64,000 nucleotides of DNA from Apostichopus japonicus (taxonomy: Eukaryota; Echinodermata; Holothuroidea; Aspidochirotida; Stichopodidae), in assembly GCF_037975245.1 (NCBI RefSeq), contig NC_092583.1:18004764-18068763 (forward strand). The letters are read 5' to 3'. The position numbers were made by a program, and so were the translations under genes. The notes beneath the pieces are model-generated. The model was not told the origin of the DNA. It did no database searches and saw only the letters and a program-made list of their open reading frames with translations. Position 1 is the stretch's first letter, and each line of letters starts with the position of its first letter. Below, piece after piece: positions 1-12,100 of the stretch.

Positions 1-489
1 ACATGCTTCTTAGAGAGATTCTTGAAGTTCAGCTTCAAAATTCTGATTCCTGTTTTACCTATAGTATATACTGCCATATTTGTGTATGCTTTGTATGCAG
101 GGCCTTAATCCGGGTAGAATCCCTACTGGGGCAGTTAAGGTCTGGACTTTTTAAAGAAATTTTTTGTGGAAGAGGGGAAAGGGGGGATTTTCCCAAAAGA
201 GACCATATAACAGTAAGTATGAAATGTGCGTATTAGTTGGCACGAAGCGTACCCCCAAAACTTTTGCCAAAAACAGCTCCCAGATTGATGGAAATGGCAC
301 TTCCAAGACCTTGTCAGTTGCATCTAAACATTCTTTATTTTGAGAATCTCATCACACAAGAAACACTGTTTTGGTCGATGGTTCAGCTGTTGTATCACTG
401 TTACATGGCATTGCTGTGCGTAAGTTGCAAGACTAAAGAGCTTAACCTACAGAACATTGACTTCAGGTGTGTACTGTGTATCATGTAGT
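1..489. other. Upstream intron, mostly unassigned
   Basis: Non-coding sequence upstream of the first visible exon. The first 60 bp resemble a decayed copy of the 81-bp repeat further on (CTTCT...GATTCTTGAAG...CTGATTCCTG). I found no match to the missing part of L domain 1 here. Confidence 0.5.
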
Positions 490-945
490 TAGGGCACCTA
501 GTGTAGCAGCACTCTGATTCCTGCATTGATTAGAGAAGGTGACTGCCAAAGTTGGGTATGTTTCTTATAGTGATTCACCGAAGCAAAGGCAAAACCCTGA
601 TTCCTGCTTTAATTAGAGCAGGCAACTCATAGTTGTGTATGCTTCTCAGACTGATTCTTGAAGCTGAGGTAAACCCTGATTCCTGCATTGATTATAGAAG
701 GTGACTGCCAAAGTTGGGTATGTTTCTAATAGTGATTCTCCAAAGCAAAGGCAAAACCCTGATTCCTGCTTTAATTAGAGCAGGCGACTCATAGTTGTGT
801 ATGCTTCTCAGACTGATTCTTGAAGCTGAGACAAACCCCGATTCCTGCTGTAAGAAGAGCAGGAATAGCCATATATTTGTGAATGCTTTTGAGAGTGATT
901 CTTGAAGTTGAAGAAAACTCTGCTTCCTGCTATAAATTTGTACCA
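490..945 (+). repeat. Tandem repeat, about 81 bp, alternating subtypes
   Basis: CTGATTCCTGC recurs at about 514, 597, 676, 759 and 838, so spacing alternates 83 and 79 bp. Two unit types alternate: one carries GGTGACTGCCAAAGTTGGG, the other CAGGCGACTCATAGTTGTG. This suggests a dimeric ~162-bp unit in 2-3 copies. Confidence 0.85.
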
Positions 946-1201
946 TTGTTGATGACATTGAAGTGGCATTTCCACTGGTAACTAACCAATATGAGCCCCT
1001 GAGAGAGTTGTTTTCAGATATGGTCATAGGCTATATAATAGATATAGCAGTAATGTAACCTATATTTGAGGATTCCATTGCACCAATTGCAATGGCATCT
1101 TGTGGCAGAGTGAATGGATCTGCATAAACTAAGGGAATTCCATTCCATATGAAGGCATGTGTATGTTATTTATGTGTCCTGTTTTCTGTTTATGTTTTCA
1201 G
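946..1201. other. Intron 3' end
   Basis: Nothing recognised apart from the acceptor for the exon at 1202. Confidence 0.5.
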
Positions 1202-1339
1202 AGATCATTAATGGAGGTGTTTATTTCAAAAACAATGACAGACTTTGCTATGTTCACACTATTCAGTGGGATGACCTTCAGCAGGATTTGGAACCTGTTA
1301 TATTAACTACTGAAAACCATGCAGACTGCAAAAATAGAA
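1202..1339 (+). CDS. Egfr: Egfr exon: end of L domain 1
   Basis: First visible exon. It enters and leaves in phase 1 (acceptor AG at 1200-1201, donor GTGAGT at 1340). The peptide has the receptor L-domain signature of a repeated Gly-Gly and an N..LCY motif ([23 protein letters not shown]), matching the GG-V-F-NN-LCNV-IQW pattern of EGFR domain I. It ends at a cysteine (ADCKNR) that leads into domain II. Exons for the N-terminal part of this domain must lie upstream of position 1. Confidence 0.93.
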
Positions 1340-2181
1340 GTGAGTATGCTACCAAGTTTCTAAAACTTAAAGACTCAATTAATCTTTGAAGCTGGTGTGG
1401 GAGTGGATGCTAATTGAACAATTCATAGGAAATTGTGAAAAGCAGAAAATGCCTTTGCTCAAAATGGAGTGAGGTAAGTATCATAAACTTAGTATGTACC
1501 ACCTAAATTGAAGGTAGTGTGATATCACATGTGAGGGCTGCTTATGAAGCTCTGTAAATAATCAAAGTTGAACTGATGGGCTGTTGTTTCAAAGTAGCCC
1601 CCTCCCTCTGCCCCCCCCCCATCAGTTCTTACCCACACAATATAAACACAAGTTATACCTTTTATTGTTGAACCTTTGAAGCACATCTGTAATATTTCAT
1701 TCAATACTGGCATATTTCCAGAAAAAATCAAGATTGCCCAAGTTATACCAATATTTAAGAAGGGAGACACTAGTGACTATGAGGATTACCGCCCTATAAC
1801 TTTGCTTATCATTTTTTTCTAAAATTATTGAACACCTTATGTTTAATTATATTTATAGCTTGCTTAGCAGATACAATAATTTGTGTAAAGAACAGTATGG
1901 TTTTTGCCCTGACCATTCGACTGAACTTGCTTTGGCAGATGCTATTGACAAATTGTATACTGAAATTGACCATAATAAAACATGTATTGGCATCTTCCTT
2001 GATCTTTCAAAGCTTTTGACACTATCTACCACAACATTTTATTTGACAAATTATCCATCCATTGTATCAGAGGAACCACGCTTAACTGGCTATACAGCTA
2101 TCTTTCTAATAGATATCAATATACCTCATATAAGAACTCAAAATCTGAACTTGCTAAAATCACTTGTTGGGTACCACAAGG

Positions 2182-2233
<52 letters not shown>

Positions 2234-3103
2234 CATTATATATATGTCAATGACATTCGCCAAGTCTCTAAAATTGCTAACATTACATTATTTGCTGACG
2301 ATACTAATATTTTCTTCCATTCTGATAATCTAGACACACTAAAAAGTACTGTTTCTCATGAATTAAGTCAATTATATGATTGGTTCACTGCTAAAACACT
2401 ATCTATTAGCATTGAGAAAACTAATTATATTGCTTTCAACACTGATGGAAAAATTTCATTGGGATAATAATTGATGGTAAAATCAATTATCATGTAACTA
2501 CTACTAAGTTTTTAGGTGTTGATATTGACTGTAATTTATCATGGTGCAACCACGTATCATCGATCTGTAAAAAGTCACAAAACATATTGGAATACTCTCT
2601 ACATTGAAGCATTTCTTCCCACATAACATACTCAGAATGCTTTATCAAATTCTGATCTTACCACACTTAACATAATGTACAATTAATTGGTCTGGGACAC
2701 ACAATTGAATCTTGATCACCTTAGCAAACTCCAAAAAGGAGTTATTCGTCACATTATGTTTCTACACCACGGGAACACACTAGTCCGCTATTCAACAAAC
2801 TAAACTAAACTCGATGATATCTTCAAAATGAAGCTTGCGGCTTTTGCTTACAAATCATGGAATGGGTTACTGCAGGAAAATTTCCGGTTTTATTAATAGT
2901 AACAAAACGTTTCATCACTATCAAACAAGACATACTTATAATGCACATCGTAAGTTTTACTGTACCACTATGGGAACCTATAGCTTTCGTAACTGTATAA
3001 TTAAACATGGAATTCCCTTTCAGATAATATAAAGACCAAAAAGTTGTTGAGTTGATTTAAGAAGTATTTAAGGAAAGACATCATCACAACATACTAATAC
3101 GGT

Positions 3104-3153
<50 letters not shown>

Positions 3154-6100
3154 TTAAGTAATTACATGTGTAGCTAAATTCTTTATGAACTAGGACAATG
3201 TTATCCTGTCTAGTTATTACTCCTTAAAGTATCTGTATCATTCTGCTCATTCAACTTGTATTATATTTTTCTTCTTTACCAGGGAGTCTTCTACTCTGTT
3301 AAGCCAATGCAGGCTTTATAGAAGACTTCCTTTCACATTGTAATTTTTTGTGATAAAACAAACAAAAAATACAAGTTAATCATGTTATGAGGGGGTAATA
3401 TAAAAACTAACAGCTTGTAACTAGAGGGTGTCAACAGCTGCCTATTAAAGGCTCTTTGACACTTTTTTGCCTACATGTTTATCAGCCATTGTGTACCAAG
3501 AATGTGTTTGCATTGAGCAAGTCATTAACAAATTGATAATTTCTGGTCAAGTGTTCCTAGACTTAGCACTATGCAGCAGATACATTTAGTAACAGCTTAA
3601 AATACTTTGTATTGCAAGCTGGCTGATGGTATGGTTTTTCATAGAAGACTAGTGTTTGTTTGCCTAAGTCACTTCTCTCAGTCATGCATTAGACTCAGCA
3701 GGTCTAGCTTTACCAAAAGGAGCCTGGGTCATTAATTAAACTGAATGATCACAATCACCTCACCTCATTATATTCATTTCTTTCTTCAGCATACCGGTGT
3801 GACAATAGCTGTACCAGTGGAAGTTGCTGGGGAGCAGGGCCTGATATGTGTCAGACTTGTAAGTGAATTACCATTTCACCAAGAAACTGCAAAGAAGAAA
3901 ATTTAGTTGTTTAAAACGATTAGTCTTGGTACCTCCCTCTCAGTGTTGTTCCTATATACAGCCCTAATTTAGGCATAGTCAAGCCCAGTTAACATGTGCT
4001 AGCATTACTTGTATTTGCAAGAATGTCCTCACCCCATCCCCTTCTCATACTCCAGGAAAACAAAACTAACTCTAGGTAAACACATGTTTTAACAATAAAA
4101 AACAACCTTCTAGTAATAAGTGCATTTTTGTTCATTTGATATGACTTGCTTGAACAAAACCGTCTTCATTGTGACCTACTGGTTTGGAAATTAATTTACT
4201 ACCAAGTTATTTCCATGGGTACAACTTGTGGTGAGACATTTGCCAATAGTACAGGGTTTTTCAACTCTGGTCACCTGTTTTCCATGGTGCAAAATGTGTT
4301 TATTCCCAGATTATGTCATCATATATTATCACTGACTCTTTTGTTGTTGTTTTTGTTTGTTGTATAGTAACATTGAAGAACTGCAGCAAGACATGTGACT
4401 ATCGTTGTCGTGGGACCTCCCCAGCTGACTGCTGCCATCGGAGCTGTGCTGCTGGTTGCAGGGACTCAACACAAAGAGGTTGCTTTGTACGTACAATGAA
4501 ATGAAGAGGGATGACACTGACCCTGAAAACAGTGATATCTTGAAAATCGTTTTCTAGTCTGCTTTCTTGAAATATTTGCACATGACTGTTGTAAATTGCA
4601 CTCATAATATGTATATACAAATTGTATGAATTTCATTTAAGTGCATTACCTAAGCAATGCAAGGAAGTTTTCCTTGTTGATATTTTCTGCAAGCTGTATT
4701 CATGAAATAAGGGAGTCACAGTAACATTAGTACAAAAGTAACCCTAACCCTGACCAACAGTACAATAGTAATACAAATAGTTGACATTCTAGCAGCACTA
4801 AACCAAACTAACCAACACTCAACCACAATCTCATCAAATGTCACAGTTTTGATCTGTGTGATTAGAGATGAGGCAAAAATGGATTTTGTAAATGGGAAAA
4901 TTTTGAAATTGAATCGTCTTAATCTATTGGTACTAATTCTTGAAAGTTAAAGGAATGTTGATCACCTGAAATTTAATCTGCTATGTCCACTAGAATAGGA
5001 ATGATGAAAATAGGTCACAAACTTATGGCTTTGCAACTGACAAATGTTATCACATTCAGTTTTGTTGATTACTATGTTTCTTTATTGGATTTGAATTTCT
5101 TGTTAAGTAAGAGTATAGGTTGCGACCACATAGACTTTATAGACAGAAGGCACTGATATCAGGTAACAAGAAAGTATGGCTTGATAATTTTAGGGCCTTC
5201 TTTTCTTCTTTTGCTCAGGATTATTCCTAACTTATGACATACCTTATATACAGAAATACATAGATACCTACACACATACATTGAGATTAAATTTCATGAT
5301 CAAGTGACCGCCTAGGTAGTTTTGATGTATTGCCAAGTTGACAAGATGTAATTCAAATGTGATATTTATGAGGGGCACCACCAAAGGATTTGTTATTAGA
5401 AGGATGCATCTCTGATGAGTAAGGAGCATGGTGAGGAACCTCAATTCTGCTTCCAAGGAATTACATTAATTCTGTACCAGAAAACTACTTGGAGTGGGAT
5501 AAACTGTCAGAAGGTGGGGGGGGGGGAGTGAGGTGGGGGGATAGGGGCAAGAACCTTCTGTCAAACCTCTTTATATCTCCTCATAAGTGTTACAGATGTA
5601 GGACTGATTGTTATTCATTCGTCATTTGCTGTGATGTGATTGAAGGTAGGCATATTGTGAAATACCCATCTTGTGAATGATATGAAAATTAAAGATGGTG
5701 TCTTACTCAGATACTATAATTGGTGTTGTGTTCAGATATCATGGTTAGTGCCCTATTCAGATACTATAGTTGGTGTTATGTTCAGATACCATGGTTAGTG
5801 CCCTATTTCAGATACTATAGTTGCTACGTGTTCAGTGTCCTAGTCATATAGGAAAGATGGTGTCTTACTCAGATACTACAACACAATTAACACATTTTGC
5901 AGAAAAATGTTGAGTTGACGAGATACGATAAGTTGTCAATTAAACATTTTGCAGAAAATTGTTCAATTGCTCAGTTAAAGCAACTGAGCTATCCAACATT
6001 TTTCTGATTTTTGATCTAACCAATTAACTGAAAAATTTGGCAACTTATGGGGCATATTTTTCTTATGTTGATGGCACTTTTGGGCTTCCGTAGATTAGCA

Positions 6101-9100
6101 TTGAGTGTTTTATTATATTCCATAGAGACAATATATATCCTGAACTTACTTGAAGCTAGCGAACAGGATCAACCCACCCAATAGCAAAATTAGTACATAA
6201 ATAAACCGAAGTTTTGTAGCGTGGGGTATAAGTATCACAAGATACAATTTCTCAAAGTGTCAAGGAAATGTGGTGAATATGACTGATTAAAGGTCAATTT
6301 TAACCGAAATTTTAGGTCATTCACAATCACAAGAATATATTAAACGGCCTAGGTAAATTAGAGTGTGACACTCGGAAATTTCGACTCAAATTGTCCAACT
6401 ATGGTCAGTTTTACCAAGATTGGGGGGGGCATAAGACACCCCCACACCCCCTCTAGCGACGTCCCTGGGTGTGGTACTCAGATCTTATTATCAGTGTCCC
6501 ATTCAGCTGTGAGCTCTTTTATCAACATATAATAATTCATACCTACTAGATGGATACACTGATAGGTTGTTGCTGCTTGTTGGTACATTTGAACTATTCT
6601 ACCCTACAGGCCTGTCGGGATTTCACCAATGATGAGGAATGTGTGTCTCAGTGCCCCCCTCGTTACATTTACAACCCAACCACTTTTCAGGAGGAGAAGA
6701 ATGAAAACTTCAAGTTTTCGTATGGTTTCCGCTGTGTGGATCAGTGTCCAGGTAACCTTAGTAAAAGGTTAAGAATACAAAACTAACAGGATTTCATTGA
6801 ATGAATATTCATAAATGATATCATTCATGATTCCATCCTTTTCCTCAAAAAATTCTTTGTAACAATGTATAATATAAGTAATAACATAATTGCCAAGGGC
6901 ATTTTTATGTGTGTTAATAGCAAAAGTTTATTCTACATTTGACCTCATAACTTAATTGCTTTGTTGCTAGGAGACTGGAACACAAATTGTATATTATATT
7001 ATGAATAGAATGATTCATTAACATGGCAGAGAGGTTTTATGTTCGAACATTATTCCATTCATTATCTTGGCACCTGAATTACTTAAAGAAAATATCTTTT
7101 TTATTTTCCTCTCTTTCAACTCAAAATACAGCTTTAAGACCGATAACTATTACAACAATTGTGGGTATTATCCCTGAATGTTTTTATGAATTTGTGTGGA
7201 ATCATTAGGCTATAGGCCTCATCTCACAGTGTGGTAAAGTAGAGAGATGCAAATTGGTTCATACTTTAGTTGGTTGCAAGGTTAATAGTAATTTATTTGT
7301 CATGTTTCATTCTGTTTACAGCTAATGTCATTGAAAATGGTGACAATTGTGTCAAGCACTGTCCAGCGGGTAAAACAGAGCTCAACAAGAAATGCGAAGA
7401 ATGCAACGGTCCTTGCATTGCTGAGAAAGGTATTGCTAAAAGACAGCTTCTTTATTCAGAACAAGCACAATAACAAACTAAGGTTTCCAACGAACACCAA
7501 CGTGTAGCTCAGAACAAGCAATAGCAAACTCAATAACAAACTGAGGTGTCCAACGAACAACTGCATGTAGCTCAGAACAAACTCAATAACAAACTAAGGT
7601 CTCTGACGAACAACTGTATGTAGCTCAGAACAAGCACAATAACAAACTGATATCTGCGACAAACAACTGCATGTAGCTCAAAACAAGCACAATAACAAAC
7701 TAAGGTATCCAATGAACAACTGTATGTAGCTCAGAACAAGCACAATTACAAACTGAGGTCTCCGAAGAACAACTGTACATAGCTCAGAACAAGCACAATA
7801 ACAAACTGATATCTGCGACAAACAACTGCATGTAGCTCAAAACAAGCACAATAACAAACTAAGGTATCCAATGAACAACTGTATGTAGCTCAGAACAAGC
7901 ACAATTACAAACTGAGGTGCCCGAAGAACAACTGTACATAGCTCAGAACAAGCACAATAACAAACTGATATCTGCGACAAACAACTGCATGTAGCTCAAA
8001 ACAAGCACAATAACAAACTAAGGTATCCAATGAACAACTGCATGTAGCTCAGAACAAGCACAATAACAAACTCACCAACAAACTGAGGTCTCCCACAAAC
8101 AACTGCATGTACCTCAGAACAAGCACAATAACAAACTAAGGTCTCCAATGAACAATTGCATGTAGCTCAGAACAAGCACAATAACAAACTAAGGTCTCTG
8201 AACAATTGCATGTTGTGTATCGTTTGCTTCATGTGTTTGCTTGAAATGTATGTTTTCACCAATCCGCCACTCCTTTACAACTACTGTTTGAATTGTGTAT
8301 TCACAGGTACTCAAAAGGAGGCTTGGTTTGAATAGAGTGTGATAATCTTTAGGAATCATCAATCTATGGAATTAGAAATTTGTAATACATTGTAGCAGTT
8401 TGTAACCTAATGCCACTGAAAGATTGAAGAAAAGTTACCAAATGACATCAAGTCTTTTGATCATTGGATTGGCATTTATATTTCTGTCTGTTGGTTGCTT
8501 AGTGACCATAAGCTAGGGTAAAGCACTTTGTGTAAGTAGCTAATACTCCACACACCATCTATTAATTCCACGGAATTGATACCAACAGAGATAATTAAGC
8601 CAATTCTTCACTGAAAGTATGTTGAACATTCTAGGGACGACTAGGCTGTAGGGGATTTGTTATTTATACCAGTGTTGTGAAACATATTCCTACTTTTTGT
8701 TCAATATGGAATATATATCAGATGACTTGTGGGATCTTTTGATGAATTAGCTGCAAACTAGGTGAAAGCTTTGTCCTGGTGGCTTTGGTATTATTATGCT
8801 AGTTAGAATGTTGTTTTCTCTTCAAATAACTACTGTGTTTAGTTGATAATTTCCTGCAATTGACCAAACCTGAAGAGTATTATTCAGATGAGAGTATCAA
8901 AGTAATAGGATGATTGACTGGTTGCAGTGCTCATTAGAGAGGTTCATATCACTTTGAGTTTCTATTCAGGCTTGCTATGATACTTTCATAATTGATAGAA
9001 TAACTTCTCTCTTTCAGTTTGTACAATTCCAGAGGGTAAAGAACTGCTCTTTGAGGGAGCATTCTTGAACAATAGCCTCTCTAACTGCACCAAGATTGCT

Positions 9101-12100
9101 GGAAGCATTATCATTGGTACAATATCTTTTGATGGGTAAGTACAAAATGATGGTGGTGATGGTGGTGGTGATGATGATGTTGGTGGTGGAGATGATGCGG
9201 TGGGGGTGATGATGGTGATCATGATGATGGTGGTGGTGATAATGTGGTGGTGGTGATGATGAAGGTGGTGATGGTGGTGGTGGAGGTGGTGGAGATGGTG
9301 ATGATGATGATGGTGGTGGTGGTAGTGATAGTGATTGTGGTGGTAATGGTGGTGGTGATGAGGGGGGTGGTGATGAGGTGATGGTGATGGTGGTGGTTAA
9401 GATGGTGGTGATGGTGGTGGTGATTATGGTGATGGTGATGATGGTAGTGATGGTGGTGATAATGGTAGTGGATGTTGGTGATGATGATGGTGGTGGTGAT
9501 GATGGTGGTATGGTGGTGATGATGGTGATGATGGTAGTGGTGATTGTGATGGTGGTAGTGGTGGTGGGGATGATGGTGGTGGTGTTGGTAGTGGTGGTGA
9601 TGATGGTGATGATGGCAATGGTAGTGGTGATGGTGATGGTAGTCATAGTGTTAGTGGTGGCGGCATAAAATATAGGAAACTATCGTTGTTGATTACATTA
9701 ACTTGTGGCATTTCAGGATTAAATGGTATCGTTTGAAGCATGCGCATTCTGAGAAGTCATATGGTCATTATGACATAGACTGCTTTATATTGACATGTAG
9801 ATTGAAAAGTATTGTGAAGAATTGTACCTGGTTGTTCAGAGTGATTATGGACAACTTCATAATGGGTAGGTGTCCTGAGTGTAATTTGTCTCAGAGAATC
9901 AATGGTAGCGGTTGAAAACGGATATTTGGTGGGAAACTGAGATCAGAAAATATGACAGGGCACAGTACATTGTTTGATCTGCAATACTTTATGGACATAT
10001 TTTGGCCAAGTAACAAAAGACAAAGATTTAAATGTATATATGTAAAGAAACAAGACCAACTGTTTGGGGACATTTTAAGCATGATATGATGACCACAAGG
10101 TATTGATAGCTTGTAACCTGAAAAGACTTGGAAGGGGAAGTTGATAGTAGTTATATTTATGATACAGATAAGGATTGGTGGAACTGGTATGGGGAGCCTA
10201 TCTTGGTCAACTTAAATAGAGCAAATTTGGACATTTGACAGATTGAAAGATCACATTTGCAAAGTATTTTTGGAAATCCTTACACTACCCCAAAAGTCCT
10301 CCTTCCTTTATCTAGATACACTTCATGGTTGCACAATAGTGCAACGAACAATAGGAATGTGCAAGTTATCTGCTGTGGTTTATTCAGATCAGTGTTGAGT
10401 ACTAACCCTAACACATATATTCATGTTACTGTGTAGAGATTTGGGAAGACCTGGTAGTGTGTGTGCTAAAGTGTGACTCATTATCAAGCTGTAGCTATAC
10501 TCATTACACAGTGTAGCAACAATCTCACAGCAATGAACGAGGTGCGCTAATGTGAGGCTTCCCAAAGAGAATTTTAGTAAACATTGGACTAAATTTCTAT
10601 TAATACCATTTTATTTTGATCATACAGAGATCTGTTTAATGGTGAAATTGGAATTACTATAGAGAACTTACGGGAATTTTCTACTGTTCGTGAAATCACT
10701 GGTTACCTCTCCATCCAAGCCACTGACCAGGATCTTGAAAATATTTCGTTTTTCCGTAATCTGGAAAAAATTAGTGGTAGAAATCTTTACAAGTAAGTTT
10801 CATTTTCTATTGCTGTTGATTTCTGCAGCAACACAATTTGATGATTTTATAATATTGTTATTTTTGCCAGGGAATTCATCTGTCCCTTCATCTTTCTGCT
10901 CCCAAGTCTAAGTCGGGGATCATTACATTTGGATTATGATGAAAGTTGAATCTGATCTGCATCTCTAAATTCTATTGCATGAGTTATTCAGTACATTGGT
11001 AAATTCCAAGATTCTTACCTGTTGATATTCTAATCATGCCAAATGTTTGGTTTAGGGTTCTGTAAGGTTTAGTCATTCATATATAAAGAGGGTGATTTCT
11101 GAAGGTCAATCTGCAAACAGGAGACCTTGGCACAGTGGATAATCAAGTACTTGCATATTCACATTTCAGTTATAACCATTTTGTTCTAGTTTCCTGGACA
11201 TTGCCAGCCGGCCATTTGTTTTTACCTGAATTTAACCCAATCCACAGAAATGCAAATAATGAAATTGTGGATAGTGATTTAATACCCAAAATTACACATG
11301 ACCAATTGCAGACAGTTTCCCCATCCATTGGCTAATTATGAGCAATTCAGGACTGATAAATTTATTTGGAGAGTTTAGACTGCTCCAGCTTTCATTATCA
11401 TTATGTGAAATTAAAGTTGTAGCCATGAAGAGTTATTGTTTTACTTTGCTTTTGTTTATTTATTTTTTTGTTATTCATTATTTGTTTTTTTCTGACATGT
11501 ATTTTGCTTATTTCTTTGGATCTTACTGCTTTATATTTGTATTTATTATGTTCACTTACCCTTCTACTGCTTTGACTTTTGTCTGGTGGCCTATGATCAC
11601 TTACCCTTCTACTGCTTTGACTTTTGTCTGGTGGCCTATGATCACTTACCCTTCTACTGCTTCATCTTTTGTCTGGTGGCCGGACGTACTGCTATAGCTT
11701 CTGCCATACCTCTCCTCCAATCATATCACCAATAAAATAAAGACAAAATAAAATATAATATAATCAAGCAAATGATCAAATATAAACACATACCATTCAA
11801 ATCTTGTTCATATGGTAAAATCAAAGGCAGTATTTGGATGCAGCTAGCTTGAATAACCGCAGAGTTTACACAATATCATAAACCTGTGTACTCTTTTATC
11901 ATATAAATCATTCAGCTGTCACAAGCCACATTGTCATTCCTAATGCGCCACCTACAAGTTCAAGAATTGCTGATTAGTACTGTTGGTATCATGCAAATTA
12001 AACTCTATTACAGCTAACAGTTTTGAGAGAAAAACAATACTGTCCCTTTTAGTATTCCTAATGTGTGTATGTGACTTGTCAACGTGATAAATCACTTAAC

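Larger units (their letters stand above)
1640..3370 (+). mobile_element. Degenerate LINE (non-LTR retrotransposon) with reverse-transcriptase remnant
   Basis: Fragments of an RT domain appear in shifting frames on the + strand: [18 protein letters not shown] at about 1752-1805, [19 protein letters not shown] at about 1888, GIFLDLSK at about 1989, the catalytic LFADDTNIF at about 2290, and [11 protein letters not shown] at about 2376. These match CR1/Jockey-type LINE RTs. Frameshifts near 1810 and 2010, a TA tract in place of the residues after WVPQGS, and later stops make it non-functional. A T/A-rich 3' part ends near the AACAAACAAAAAATAC tail at 3360. Confidence 0.85.

Noticed and set aside
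237-488. Possible upstream exon for the missing part of L domain 1
   Set aside because: The 83-codon frame has no L-domain motifs, and no splice sites in phase 1 join it to 1202.
4491-4492. Alternative donor for the exon starting 4368
   Set aside because: It gives phase 1, which does not join the phase-0 start at 6610; GT at 4487 restores the conserved C-x-x-C-R.
9014-9646. Long - strand frame of about 210 codons, rich in Thr/Ile/Pro/His
   Set aside because: It is the complement of the GGT/GAT simple repeat; similar frames open on both strands, as expected from composition.
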